Source: Flavobacteriales bacterium
GTDB lineage: Bacteria; Bacteroidota; Bacteroidia; Flavobacteriales_F; PHOS-HE28
Length of the DNA stretch: 64,000 bases
Assembly: GCA_016716605.1 (NCBI GenBank)
Contig: JADJWA010000001.1
Coordinates: 3,592,893 to 3,656,892 of the forward strand
Reading direction: 5' to 3'
This document shows, one piece after another, positions 7,855 through 16,920 of the stretch; position 1 is the first letter of the stretch; every line of letters begins with the position of its first letter. The translations under genes and the position numbers were made by a program. The notes below the pieces were generated by a model. It had not been told where the DNA came from, ran no database searches, and saw only the letters and a list, made by a program, of their open reading frames with translations.

Positions 7855-9312
7855 ATGAAACGTGTGATCGGCCCTCTCCTATTCGGCATCGTTGGCGGTT
7901 TCATCGCCCTTTCCATCCATCAGCGCTTCTTCGCGGAGTCTCCTGCCCTTCAATCCGAGCTTCAGCCGGCACCGGGCACCCCAGTATCGTATGTGAGCAT
8001 CCCCACGGCCAGCGGTACGCCAGTGGTGGCGGTGGATTTCGCCGAGGCCGCCGAGCGCAGCGTGAATGCCGTGGTGCACGTCACCACCGAGACGACGATC
8101 AATGTGCGCGACCCCTTCGCCGACTTCTTCTGGGGTTATCGTGCGCCCAGCCAGCAGCGCCAGCAGCAAGGCGCGGGCTCTGGCGTGATCATCAGCGCCG
8201 ACGGGTACATCGTCACCAACAACCACGTGGTGGAAGGCGCTGACAAGATCATGGTGCACCTGAACGACCGTCGCCAATTCGAAGCGCGCATCGTGGGCCG
8301 CGACCCCAGCACGGACATCGCAGTTCTTAAAGTGGAAGGCGAAGGCCTGGCCACACTCGGCTACGGCAATAGCGATGAGGTGCGCGTGGGCGAATGGGTG
8401 CTGGCCGTGGGCAATCCGATGAACCTTACCAGCACGGTCACCGCCGGCATCGTGAGCGCCAAGGCGCGAAACATCAACCTGCTCCAGTACGACCCGAGCC
8501 GCGACGTGTTCCCGATCGAGAGCTTCATCCAGACCGATGCGGCCGTGAACCCCGGCAACAGCGGCGGAGCCTTGGTGAATGCCAGCGGCGAACTGGTGGG
8601 CATCAACACCGCCATCGCGAGCAACACCGGGCAGTACACGGGATACTCCTTCGCCGTGCCGGTGAACATCGTGAAGAAGGTGGCGGGCGACATCGTGGAG
8701 TACGGAAGCGTGCAGCGCGCCTATCTCGGGGTGAGCATCCGCGACATCGACCAGAAGCTCGCGCAGGAACTGCTCATGGATAAGCCCCGGGGCGTGTATG
8801 TGAACGGCCTCACCGATGGCGGTGCAGCGGCCGATGCCGGATTGGAGAAGGGCGATGTGATCACCCGCGTGGGCAGCATCGCCGTGAACAACGTGCCGCA
8901 GCTGCAGGAGCAGGTGGGCAAATTCAAGCCCGGCGACCGCGTTCCGGTGACCGTGCTCCGCGAGGGCGGTGAGCGCGTGGTGGAACTCACCCTGCGCGGC
9001 CGCGAAGGCAGCACCGTGGCGATGAAGACCAGCAAGGCGCCGATGGAGACGTTCGGCGCTGAACTCCGCCCGGCAACGGACGAAGAGCTCCGGGCGCTGA
9101 GGCTGAAGAGCGGCGTGAAGGTGGCAGCAGTGAATGGCGGCAAGTTCCGCGCGAGCGGTATCCGCGAAGGCTTCATCATCACGCGCATCGATCAGCAACC
9201 GGTGAGCGGCCCGGCCGATGTGGAGAAGGCCTTGGCCAGCAAGCGCGGCGGCGTGCTGGTTGAAGGCGTGTATCCCAACGGCATGAAAGCCTATTACGGC
9301 CTGGGCCTCTGA
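7855..9312 (+). CDS. htrA: HtrA/DegP-type periplasmic serine protease
   Basis: A 485-residue protein with an N-terminal signal/anchor segment (KRVIGPLLFGIVGGFIALSI), a trypsin-like protease domain and two PDZ domains. The catalytic triad is visible as His124 (NNHVVEG), Asp154 (STDIAVLKV) and Ser236 (GNSGGALVN). PDZ1 starts near residue 285 (YLGVSIRDI) and PDZ2 near 405. The start at 7855 was chosen because the extra upstream residues (from a GTG at 7804) are not signal-like and the family begins at this hydrophobic stretch. It degrades or refolds misfolded envelope proteins, a sensible role in a cell exporting this many T9SS proteins. Confidence 0.93.
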   Translation: MKRVIGPLLFGIVGGFIALSIHQRFFAESPALQSELQPAPGTPVSYVSIPTASGTPVVAVDFAEAAERSVNAVVHVTTETTINVRDPFADFFWGYRAPSQQRQQQGAGSGVIISADGYIVTNNHVVEGADKIMVHLNDRRQFEARIVGRDPSTDIAVLKVEGEGLATLGYGNSDEVRVGEWVLAVGNPMNLTSTVTAGIVSAKARNINLLQYDPSRDVFPIESFIQTDAAVNPGNSGGALVNASGELVGINTAIASNTGQYTGYSFAVPVNIVKKVAGDIVEYGSVQRAYLGVSIRDIDQKLAQELLMDKPRGVYVNGLTDGGAAADAGLEKGDVITRVGSIAVNNVPQLQEQVGKFKPGDRVPVTVLREGGERVVELTLRGREGSTVAMKTSKAPMETFGAELRPATDEELRALRLKSGVKVAAVNGGKFRASGIREGFIITRIDQQPVSGPADVEKALASKRGGVLVEGVYPNGMKAYYGLGL

Positions 9313-9386
9313 CGCTCAAGCCGCGTGTTCGCGGATTCCGGAAGATTGCGGTGCCCGGGGGCTTGTCCGGTGAAGCAGGAGGCCCC

Positions 9387-9394
9387 TACCTTCG
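9387..9394 (+). promoter_or_regulatory. Putative rpoD promoter -7 element TACCTTCG
   Basis: TACCTTCG matches TAnnTTTG at seven of eight positions and lies 89 bases before the rpoD ATG in an otherwise gene-free gap, giving a longer 5' leader than most genes in this window. Confidence 0.4.
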
Positions 9395-9483
9395 CCGCCC
9401 GTCTTCAGTATATCCGCAACTGACCGACGGTCGCGCCTCAAACTACATAATCACCTAATACCCAGACGACCGTGGCATCAAGG

Positions 9484-10347
9484 ATGCGTCAACTCAAGAT
9501 TACCAAGTCGATCACCAACCGGGAAAGCCAGTCGCTGGACAAGTACCTGCAGGAAATCGGCAAAGAAGGCCTGATCACCGCCGACATGGAGGTGGAACTG
9601 GCCCGGCGCATCAAAGAAGGTGATGGGAAAGCGCTGGAAAAGCTGGTAAAGGCCAACCTCCGCTTCGTGGTATCGGTGGCCAAGCAGTACCAGAACCAGG
9701 GCCTGAGCCTCCCCGACCTGATCAACGAGGGCAACCTTGGCCTGATCAAGGCGGCGCAGCGATTCGATGAGACCCGCGGCTTCAAGTTCATCAGCTATGC
9801 CGTGTGGTGGATCCGCCAGAGCATCCTGCAGGCCTTGGCCGAGCAGAGCCGCATCGTGCGCCTGCCGCTGAACCAGGTGGGCTCGCTCAACAAGATCAAC
9901 AAGGCCTTCGCGAAGCTCGAGCAGGAGTTCGAGCGCCCGCCCAGCGCGGATGAGCTGGCCGCCAGCCTCGACCTGCCTCCGGAGAAGGTGGCCGACACCA
10001 TGAAGGTGAGCGGCCGCCACATCAGCATGGATGCGCCTTTCGTGGAAGGCGAGAGCAACAGCCTGCTGGATGTGCTGCCCAACAATGACAGCACCCCAGC
10101 CGACCGCCTGCTCCTGAACGAATCGCTGAGCAAGGAGATCGAGCGCGCCTTGAGCACCCTCACCGAGCGCGAGCGCGATGTGGTGAAGCTCTTCTTCGGC
10201 ATCGGCATCAACCACGGCCTCACGTTGGAGGAGATCGGCGCCAAGTTCGACCTCACCCGTGAGCGTGTGCGCCAGATCAAGGAAAAGGCGATCCGGCGAT
10301 TGAGGCATACCAGCCGCAGCAAATTGCTGAAGGCCTACCTCGGATAA
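9484..10347 (+). CDS. rpoD: Primary RNA polymerase sigma factor (RpoD, short Bacteroidota form)
   Basis: A 287-residue sigma-70 factor. The start MRQLKITKSITNRES is the family N-terminus; the open frame continues four codons upstream to a GTG that is not needed. Region 1.2 (SLDKYLQEIGKEGLIT), region 2 (NLRFVVSVAKQYQNQGLSLPD, then FKFISYAVWWIRQSI) and region 4 with the helix-turn-helix (TLEEIGAKFDLTRERVRQIKEKA) are all present, and there is no long region 1.1, as usual in this phylum. It directs housekeeping transcription and recognises the -33 TTTG / -7 TAnnTTTG promoters seen in this window. Confidence 0.97.
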   Translation: MRQLKITKSITNRESQSLDKYLQEIGKEGLITADMEVELARRIKEGDGKALEKLVKANLRFVVSVAKQYQNQGLSLPDLINEGNLGLIKAAQRFDETRGFKFISYAVWWIRQSILQALAEQSRIVRLPLNQVGSLNKINKAFAKLEQEFERPPSADELAASLDLPPEKVADTMKVSGRHISMDAPFVEGESNSLLDVLPNNDSTPADRLLLNESLSKEIERALSTLTERERDVVKLFFGIGINHGLTLEEIGAKFDLTRERVRQIKEKAIRRLRHTSRSKLLKAYLG

Positions 10348-10353
10348 GCATCG

Positions 10354-10384
10354 CGCCCCGTTCCAATGAACGGGGCGTGTTCGT
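10354..10384 (+). terminator. Terminator-like hairpin after rpoD
   Basis: A perfect 10-bp stem (CGCCCCGTTC / GAACGGGGCG) with a CAAT loop at 10354-10377 lies seven bases after the rpoD stop. It is followed by TGTTCGT rather than a clean T-run, so efficiency is uncertain. Confidence 0.6.
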
Positions 10385-10419
10385 CCTGTACCACCCAATC
10401 ACTTCCCACCTACAACCGA

Positions 10420-11874
10420 ATGGAAACCCTCGAAGCGAAAGCCGGTTACGAGGCCGGCCTGAAGGAATTCGTGGCGCGAGAGCGCGCAGCCGTTGAACTG
10501 CTCAGCGCCGCTGGCCAATTGATGTACGGCAAGGGCGTGGAGCTCGTCTTCTTCCGTGACCAGCTGATCGACATCAGCACCAGTGAGGCTCTCAAGCGGT
10601 TCCATTACGCCAGCGATGTGGTGAAGAAGCCCATCGACGTGTTCACCTGCGTGCAGATCGCCAAGGCCCTGCTCGACTTGGACCTGGCCCCGAGCAAGAT
10701 CGACATCGCCAAGCTCACCTGGGAGTTCACTCAAGGTGGCAAGCGCGACCTGGATAAATTCCTGAGCACCACACTCGGCTCATTCGTCGGGCTCGACAAG
10801 CACAGCTTCGAGCCGCGCGATGTGGTGCTATACGGATTCGGGCGCATCGGGCGCATCGCCGCGCGCGAACTGGTGAAACAGGCCGGCAAGGGCCAGCAGC
10901 TCCGCCTCCGCGCCATCGTCACCCGCACCCTCACCGATGAGGAGATCGTGAAGCGCGCCGCATTGCTCCGCAACGACAGCGTGCATGGAGCGTTCAAAGG
11001 CAGCGTGGTGGAGGACGTTGCGGGCAAGGCCCTCGTCATCAATGGCCAGCGCGTGCAGCTCATCGCCGCCAACAACCCGGAGGACATCGACTACACGGCC
11101 TATGGGATCAATAACGCCTTGATCATCGACAACACCGGCGCCTTCACCAAGCGTGAAGCGCTTGGCCGGCATTTGCAGGCCAAGGGCGTGAACAAGGTGA
11201 TCCTCACCGCGCCGGGAAAGGAGATGCCCAACATCGTCTATGGCATCAACCACAAGGATCTCGATGTGGACAAGGAGCAGCTCTTCAGCGCAGCCAGCTG
11301 CACCACCAACGCCATTTCGCCCGTGCTGAAAGTGATGGAGGACAGCGTCGGCATCGAGAAGGGCCACATCGAAACGGTGCATGCCTACACCAACGACCAG
11401 AACCTGCTCGACAACTACCACAAGAAGCCGCGCCGTGGCCGCAGCGCAGCGATCAACATGGTGATCACCAGCACTGGAGCCGGAAGCGCGGTGACCAAGG
11501 CCATCCCCAGCCTGAAGGACAAGCTCACGGCCAACGCCGTGCGCGTGCCCACGCCCAACGGCTCGCTGGCCATCATGAGCCTGAACTTGAATCGCAAAGT
11601 GACCCGCGACGAGGTGAATGAACTGATCCGCCACGCCGCCCTCAACGGTGAACTGGTGAATCAGATCCACTACCACATCGACCCGGAACTGGTGAGCAGC
11701 GACATCATCGGCGACAGCTGCTGCAGCGTGTTCGACAGCAACGCCACCATCGTCGGCCCGGACGGCAAGAGCTGTGTGCTCTACGCCTGGTACGACAACG
11801 AATTCGGCTATACCAAGCAAGTGATCCGCCTGGCCAAGCACGTAGCCAAGGTGCGGCGCCTGATCTATTACTGA
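10420..11874 (+). CDS. gap: Glyceraldehyde-3-phosphate dehydrogenase, long form with N-terminal extension
   Basis: A 484-residue GAPDH. The first ~130 residues are an extra helical domain found in the long Bacteroidota GAPDHs. The NAD(P)-binding domain starts at GFGRIGR (139-145), the catalytic Cys294 sits in SAASCTTNAISP and the general-base His321 in TVHAYTNDQ; SLKDKLTANAVRVPTPNGS and WYDNEFGYTKQV complete the catalytic domain. It interconverts glyceraldehyde-3-phosphate and 1,3-bisphosphoglycerate. Whether it serves glycolysis or gluconeogenesis, and which cofactor it prefers, cannot be read with certainty. The start is at METLEAK; eighteen in-frame codons upstream are ignored because they overlap the rpoD hairpin. 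Confidence 0.93.
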   Translation: METLEAKAGYEAGLKEFVARERAAVELLSAAGQLMYGKGVELVFFRDQLIDISTSEALKRFHYASDVVKKPIDVFTCVQIAKALLDLDLAPSKIDIAKLTWEFTQGGKRDLDKFLSTTLGSFVGLDKHSFEPRDVVLYGFGRIGRIAARELVKQAGKGQQLRLRAIVTRTLTDEEIVKRAALLRNDSVHGAFKGSVVEDVAGKALVINGQRVQLIAANNPEDIDYTAYGINNALIIDNTGAFTKREALGRHLQAKGVNKVILTAPGKEMPNIVYGINHKDLDVDKEQLFSAASCTTNAISPVLKVMEDSVGIEKGHIETVHAYTNDQNLLDNYHKKPRRGRSAAINMVITSTGAGSAVTKAIPSLKDKLTANAVRVPTPNGSLAIMSLNLNRKVTRDEVNELIRHAALNGELVNQIHYHIDPELVSSDIIGDSCCSVFDSNATIVGPDGKSCVLYAWYDNEFGYTKQVIRLAKHVAKVRRLIYY

Positions 11875-11893
11875 GCCGTAGCCGCCTGCATCG

Positions 11894-11924
11894 AAGAGGC
11901 CTCCGCAAGCGGGGGCCTCTTTTG
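11894..11924 (+). terminator. Rho-independent terminator after gap
   Basis: Stem AAGAGGCC / GGCCTCTT with further CC/GG pairing around a short loop (11894-11922), ending in TTTT. It is located 20 bases after the gap stop. This is the most canonical terminator in the window. Confidence 0.8.
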
Positions 11925-12032
11925 TTGGTGCCGGCCCCAAGAACGGGCAACCCCGGCATTCGCTGCCGGGGCTGCATCATGCGACGGGATTATAGGCAGG
12001 CACGCTCGATTGTCCGTCGTAGAAAACCAGAC

Positions 12033-12164
12033 TCAACCAGCAACCGCGATCAGCACGATCCCCAGCACGGCGGAAACGAATGCCAGCAAGCAGATCCGGT
12101 TCACCAGATTCCAAGCCGCTGACGGCTGCAGCTCGCCGCGCAGGAATGCATGGAACGTTTGCAT
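12033..12164 (-). CDS. Small single-span membrane peptide (43 aa)
   Basis: A 43-residue reading frame in the gap between gap and comEC. It has a polar N-terminal half (MQTFHAFLRGELQPSAAWNL) and one strong transmembrane segment (CLLAFVSAVLGIVLIAVAG) running to the stop. Its start codon lies in an inverted repeat (ACGTTTGC at 12155-12162 and GCAAACGT at 12168-12175), which could mask the start in the mRNA. The function is unknown. Support is the amphipathic-plus-membrane layout; there is no family match I can name. Confidence 0.5.
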   Translation of the reverse strand: MQTFHAFLRGELQPSAAWNLVNRICLLAFVSAVLGIVLIAVAG

Positions 12165-12337
12165 GGCGCAAACGTCGATGCCTGCTTCAGAGGATAATAG
12201 CGTGGTTTACACGGGGTACCCCCTGTGAAAAAACACGTATCGCCAGCAAGATCCTTGGATTTCCGGGCACCTGGTTCCATGTGGCTTGCTCCCGATCCAG
12301 AATCGACCCGGGCCCATACTCCACTGATATTCTGTGC

Positions 12338-14455
12338 TCAACGAATCGCTCGCAGAACGAAAGCACCTTGATCCCTGATCGAATGAGCTTGAATTCCCAA
12401 TTCTTGGGCCTTCTGGATCAATCGCTCCTTCAGGTAGCCGGGAAGCGTTGCGGCCAATACCCAATGCCGCGTTCTGGAGCACCGATTCAGCACCTCATCA
12501 CGCACCACCCGAATATCGTGGAACACCACTGCATCGCACGAATCGAGGTCCGCATGCGGTTGGAAACGACCCGTAATGAAGCGCACATCAAAGGCTCCAG
12601 AGCGCCACTGATCACGAGACAACCATGTTGAGCCGGCACGCGCTATTGCCAGGTCTTCGGGTTGTACGACGATGGCCACGGAGTCCGATCCGATGGATCG
12701 CTCATGCCGCTCGATCCGGCGCTTGGTGAAAGGATCATCGAAGATGCTGTCATGCGTTGCCATGACCACCAACTCGCGGCCGGTAAGCATGCAGGCCATC
12801 ATGGACCGGTGGTCATCGTACACCACGAAGCCGACCTCCTCGGCCCGGTGCTTGGAGCGCCCGGCGGCTAGGACGATCAACAGCGCCGTGCATCCCAAGG
12901 CCGCCAGGCGCGCTCGCCGCCACTTCCAGACCAGCTCAGCAGCCAGCGCAACGATCAATGCGTACATCACCAGCATGTCGACCGCGCCGATGCGCACGGC
13001 TGGGTAGGCATGCGGCAGATCGGCGAACCATGCGCTGACATGGTCAACCGCCGTCAATAGCCACTGCATGCACCACGCGAGCGCATCACCGAGCCATGGC
13101 ACCCGGTGCAGCACAATGAGCGCTACGCCGCCGAAGACGGCGAAGGTGACTCCCGTGACCACGATCAGGTTGGCGGGCAGGAACCAGACCGGGAAAGCCT
13201 TGAACTGCCAGATGGCCAAGGGTGCGGTGAGCAGTTGTGCGGCGAAGGAAACCACCAACAAGGACCAAGCATGTCGCAAGAGCCTCTGGCTGGGCGACCA
13301 GAGTGAGGAAATGGGCCGATAGAATGTGATGATGCCGAGCACGGCCAGCACCGAGAGCTGGAAGCCCGCGTGCTGCAGCATTCCGGGGTCCCATAACAGC
13401 AGGAAGAGCACCGCAGCGAACAAGCTGTTGAGATGATCGGGGCGGCGACGCCCCATCCCTGCGAGCGTGAACAAGCTGAACATGAAACTCGCGCGCAGCA
13501 CGCTTGGAGCGGCGCCCGTGAGGCCCGCGTATGCCCAAAGCGCCAACAGGATCAGCACGCCGCGCACTACCCGGCTCCCATGCCCGCCGCCCCACCAGCC
13601 GAGCAGGAAAGAGAGCGCCGCATAGATGAGCCCCACGTGCATGCCCGAGACCGCCAGCACATGCACGGTACCGCTGCGCGCAAAGGCCGCGGATTGATCC
13701 GGATCAAGCTCGTCGCGCTGCCCGAGCACCAATGCTTTCACCAAGGCCCGTTCCCTGGCGCCCAACGCGGTGGCATTCAACCATTCGCTGACCGATTCGC
13801 GCGCATGCCGGAACGCATCGCTCCATCGCGGGGCTTCGCCGACCAGATGCCAGCGCTGCGCCGGTGCGAACAGTTCGTGCGTGATGCCCCGTGAGGACGC
13901 CCAAGCAGCGCGATCGAATCCGCCGGGATCAGGAACCCGGGCAATGGGCTCCAGTGCCGCGTCCACTGCGACCAAATCCCCGGCACCCGGCCAGGGCTCC
14001 TCGTTGCCTAGCAGGGTGACCATGGCGCGACCCCGAACCGGCAGGGTACTGCCCTCGCGGATGACAGCCCTGATGCTCACATCGGCGTGGAGCGCCTTGT
14101 CAGAGCTTCGATTCACAGCATCGATACGAACGAGGAAGGCCCCCTTGGCGTCGGCCTTGGCAGCGGCAGCGAGCGGATCGCGCGCGGGATCCATGAGCGA
14201 CTGCCAGGTCATTCCGAACGTCAGGAACCACAGCATGAGCACGGCGCCGCGATGCCATCGCGTGCTGATGGGCTGTGGAGAGAGCACCAGTACGAATGCC
14301 GGGAGCGATGCCGCACCGAACAAGGGGAACAGGAGCGCCGATGAGGGGCTCAGCAGGTGGCCGATGCCGACTCCCAACGCGAAGGGCGTGGCCATGCGCA
14401 CCATCGGCGCACGCACGATCGCGCTCCACGGTCCGTGCAGGTCCGCATCGTTCAT
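12338..14455 (-). CDS. comEC: ComEC/Rec2-family DNA uptake channel protein
   Basis: A 705-residue polytopic membrane protein. Two or three N-terminal spans and a soluble DUF4131-like domain (about residues 90-210) precede the Competence domain, marked by FARSGTVHVLAVSGMHVGLIY and GAAPSVLRASFMFSLF, and then further spans to about residue 530. It would form the inner-membrane channel for single-stranded DNA in natural transformation. The ~165-residue C-terminal part lacks a recognisable metallo-beta-lactamase HxHxDH motif, so the nuclease-like domain of Gram-positive ComEC is absent or degenerate, as in many Bacteroidota. Its start is 24 bases from the 3' end of the methyltransferase gene. Confidence 0.88.
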   Translation of the reverse strand: MNDADLHGPWSAIVRAPMVRMATPFALGVGIGHLLSPSSALLFPLFGAASLPAFVLVLSPQPISTRWHRGAVLMLWFLTFGMTWQSLMDPARDPLAAAAKADAKGAFLVRIDAVNRSSDKALHADVSIRAVIREGSTLPVRGRAMVTLLGNEEPWPGAGDLVAVDAALEPIARVPDPGGFDRAAWASSRGITHELFAPAQRWHLVGEAPRWSDAFRHARESVSEWLNATALGARERALVKALVLGQRDELDPDQSAAFARSGTVHVLAVSGMHVGLIYAALSFLLGWWGGGHGSRVVRGVLILLALWAYAGLTGAAPSVLRASFMFSLFTLAGMGRRRPDHLNSLFAAVLFLLLWDPGMLQHAGFQLSVLAVLGIITFYRPISSLWSPSQRLLRHAWSLLVVSFAAQLLTAPLAIWQFKAFPVWFLPANLIVVTGVTFAVFGGVALIVLHRVPWLGDALAWCMQWLLTAVDHVSAWFADLPHAYPAVRIGAVDMLVMYALIVALAAELVWKWRRARLAALGCTALLIVLAAGRSKHRAEEVGFVVYDDHRSMMACMLTGRELVVMATHDSIFDDPFTKRRIERHERSIGSDSVAIVVQPEDLAIARAGSTWLSRDQWRSGAFDVRFITGRFQPHADLDSCDAVVFHDIRVVRDEVLNRCSRTRHWVLAATLPGYLKERLIQKAQELGIQAHSIRDQGAFVLRAIR

Positions 14456-14479
14456 GGCGAGGAAAAGGTAACTGGCGGA

Positions 14480-15682
14480 TCAATCCAGCTCAAGCACCAG
14501 GCACTTGAGGTAGCGCGTCTCCGGCACGCTCCAATGCGGCGCATGGTCCGGGGGCTGTCCGCCATCATGCAGCTCACGGAGCCTGCGGCCTGCATCACGG
14601 GCGGCATCGGCCACCATGCTGCGGAAATCGGCTGGCGACATGTGCTGGGAGCAACTGCAGGTGATCAAGCGACCACCTGGCGGGATGCAGAGCATGGCGC
14701 GCAGGTTGATCTCCTTGTAGCCGCGATAGGCATTCGCCATGGAACCCTTGCTCTTGGCAAAGGCCGGTGGATCGAGCACGATGGCGTCCCATCGCTTGCC
14801 GCTTCGGCTCGCATCGGTGAGGAAGTCGAACACATTGGCGGCGCGGAAGCTGCACTGCGCCAGGCTGTTCAGCGTGGCGTTGCGCGCTGCCATGGCCACG
14901 GCTTCCGTGCTGATGTCGAGGCCGAGCACCTCGGTGGCCCCGGCCTTCGCCGCATGCAGGGCGAAACCACCGGTATGCGTGAAGCAATCGAGCACACGCA
15001 TGCCCGAAAGGAAACGTTGCGCAGCGAGGTGGTTCTGTACTTGATCGAGGAAGTGCCCTGTCTTCTGGCCTCCGGCCACATCCACGTGCACGCGCACGGC
15101 ATGATCGCCCATTCCCTCCTCAATCACCAGATCAGGGTCGAAAGGCCTGCCCTCGAATCCCTTCTCCATCGGAAGCCCCTCCTTTTCGCGGATGGGAACA
15201 TCGTTCCGCATGTACACGCCATCGGGGCGCACGCATTCCCGCAGCGCCTCGATCACCGGCTCGCGCCAGCGTTCCATGCCCAGGGTGAGGAATTGCAGCG
15301 ATAGCACCCGACGTCCGTCGCGCGCGTCGTGGAAGAGATCGGCCACCAGGCCGGGCAATCCATCGGCCTCCCCGAAAACGGCCCGGCAGCTGGTGCCATA
15401 ACCCAGTCGCACACGCCGGTTCCAGGCCTTCTGGATGCGATCAGCGATGAAGTGCCGGCTCACCCGCTCCTCCGGGTTCCAGGTGAGCAGGCGGACCCGG
15501 ATCATGCTGGCCGGATTGATGTAGCCCTGACCGATGGCGCGCCCTTTCACATCGGTCACGAGCACGACATCACCTGGCGCGTACGTCCCTTCCTCCTTCA
15601 GCACCTGGGTCGCGTACACCCACGGATGCCCTAGGAGCACGCGGTCGCTGCGGTCATCGATGCGGATGCGGGCCTGGGCCAT
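14480..15682 (-). CDS. rlmI: Class I rRNA large-subunit methyltransferase, RlmI-like
   Basis: A 400-residue enzyme with an N-terminal PUA domain (residues 1-75, SDRVLLGHPWVYA) and a C-terminal Rossmann methyltransferase domain: FTHTGGFALHAAKAGA (SAM binding), LDPPAFAKSK (motif IV) and TCSCSQHM with the catalytic Cys. This architecture belongs to RlmI, which makes m5C1962 in 23S rRNA. The start at 15682 is one base after the upstream stop (TGA-T-ATG), so the two genes are coupled; ten in-frame codons further upstream overlap that gene and were left out. Specificity is inferred from family resemblance. Confidence 0.85.
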   Translation of the reverse strand: MAQARIRIDDRSDRVLLGHPWVYATQVLKEEGTYAPGDVVLVTDVKGRAIGQGYINPASMIRVRLLTWNPEERVSRHFIADRIQKAWNRRVRLGYGTSCRAVFGEADGLPGLVADLFHDARDGRRVLSLQFLTLGMERWREPVIEALRECVRPDGVYMRNDVPIREKEGLPMEKGFEGRPFDPDLVIEEGMGDHAVRVHVDVAGGQKTGHFLDQVQNHLAAQRFLSGMRVLDCFTHTGGFALHAAKAGATEVLGLDISTEAVAMAARNATLNSLAQCSFRAANVFDFLTDASRSGKRWDAIVLDPPAFAKSKGSMANAYRGYKEINLRAMLCIPPGGRLITCSCSQHMSPADFRSMVADAARDAGRRLRELHDGGQPPDHAPHWSVPETRYLKCLVLELD

Positions 15683-15683
15683 A

Positions 15684-16889
15684 TCAGGGCTGCTGCGTTC
15701 CGGCGCCGCCAACCTTCAAGGTGTCGCCTTCATCGCGGAAGAAATCGAGCGTGCCAAGGTCGATCAAATGGACGCTGGCGTAGTAATGGTGAAGGATGTC
15801 GGTATAGCTGAAGCCGGCCCGCGCCATGTTCATGGCCCCTTCCTGGCAAAGGCCCACCGCATGGCCGAAACCACGACCGCGCAGGAGCACGTGATCACCA
15901 TCGGGGCTCACGGTGAAGAAGGTGCTGCGGAGCTTAAGGTCCTCGCGCACATGCTTCAGGTGGACCAAGGGCCATGTGCCCTGCAGGTATTGGCTGCGGC
16001 ACTGCGGCGCGAAGTTGAGCGCCGCGTGCAGCTGGCTGCTGTCGGAAGCCACGAAGCCGAATCGCCGATCCAGGTAACCGAGCCACTCGGCGCGCGTGAG
16101 GCGCTTCTCCCAGTTCGCGTGCGGCGCCCTCAGGCAGAAGGTGTCGCGCACGGCACGCAGATAGGTCTCTTGCTTGCTCCAGAGGTCCTCCGCATTCATG
16201 GTCTCGCCGCCGCAATTGCTGTGGAAGGTGGCATGGATGAGCTTGATCTGCGCATCGACGATCACCAAGCCGCGGGTGGCTTCAGTAGCTGCAGCGATGA
16301 GCGCGTTCCGATTGCGCCCGTGATGCACCTGGCAATGCACGCCATCGCACAGGTCGAAGCCCTCCTCCGCATGCTTGCGTTGATTGGTGAGCGCGTAGGT
16401 GCGGCAGCTCACAGACTGCAGCTTGTAGTACTCCATGTGCTGGTCAGGACCAGCTTCGGCGCTCACCACCCCCGCTACATATGCTTCGATGGGCACCTCG
16501 TTCACCAACATCATCCTTCCGCCCACGACACCCGCGATCAGGCGCCCCGCATACTCCCTTCCATTCTTGGAGCCATCGGGCTTCACCTTGATCCCGCCAT
16601 CACCATAGGGAACGAGCTCGATGCGCGATGCGGTGAAGGACATGGCCAGCGATTTCGCGGTGATCACCGTGCCCGCCGCTTCGAGCCGCAGCCCATCGGT
16701 GCTCTTCAGCTCGCCCTTCGGCTCACCATCGGCCAGCACCCGGCAGCTGCCGCGCGTGCTCATCACCAGCACCTGCTTCACCCGTTGATCGCGCAACAGG
16801 CCGATGCGCAGCGTGCGCTCCATGGCTTGCGGGAAAGCCTGCATAGCATGGCCCGCCAGTGCAACGAGCAGGACAAGGTTCCGGAGCAT
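15684..16889 (-). CDS. SpoIID/LytB-domain secreted protein
   Basis: A 401-residue protein with a signal peptide (LRNLVLLVALAGHAMQAFPQ) and a SpoIID/LytB domain: NEVPIEAYVAGVVSAEAG, KLQSVSCRTYAL, HSNCGGETMNAEDLW and the hallmark GRGFGHAVGLCQEGAM. Relatives in sporulators are lytic transglycosylases acting on denuded peptidoglycan; in Bacteroidota the family is widespread and probably acts on the cell wall. The start at 16889 was chosen for the signal peptide; a longer frame runs into lpxB. A -7-like octamer lies five bases upstream of this start. Confidence 0.85.
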   Translation of the reverse strand: MLRNLVLLVALAGHAMQAFPQAMERTLRIGLLRDQRVKQVLVMSTRGSCRVLADGEPKGELKSTDGLRLEAAGTVITAKSLAMSFTASRIELVPYGDGGIKVKPDGSKNGREYAGRLIAGVVGGRMMLVNEVPIEAYVAGVVSAEAGPDQHMEYYKLQSVSCRTYALTNQRKHAEEGFDLCDGVHCQVHHGRNRNALIAAATEATRGLVIVDAQIKLIHATFHSNCGGETMNAEDLWSKQETYLRAVRDTFCLRAPHANWEKRLTRAEWLGYLDRRFGFVASDSSQLHAALNFAPQCRSQYLQGTWPLVHLKHVREDLKLRSTFFTVSPDGDHVLLRGRGFGHAVGLCQEGAMNMARAGFSYTDILHHYYASVHLIDLGTLDFFRDEGDTLKVGGAGTQQP

Positions 16890-16894
16890 CGGCG

Positions 16895-16902
16895 CGAAAC
16901 TA
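16895..16902 (-). promoter_or_regulatory. Putative -7 element TAGTTTCG, 5 bases from the start codon
   Basis: On the minus strand TAGTTTCG is followed by CGCCG and the ATG at 16889. If used, it would give a leaderless mRNA for the SpoIID-like gene and the methyltransferase behind it. Confidence 0.35.
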
Positions 16903-16920
16903 CCGGGACGAGCGGCGGCC

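Noticed and set aside
9321..9334. CCGCG/CGCGG hairpin after htrA as terminator
   Set aside because: Only five base pairs and no T-run; could occur by chance in GC-rich DNA.
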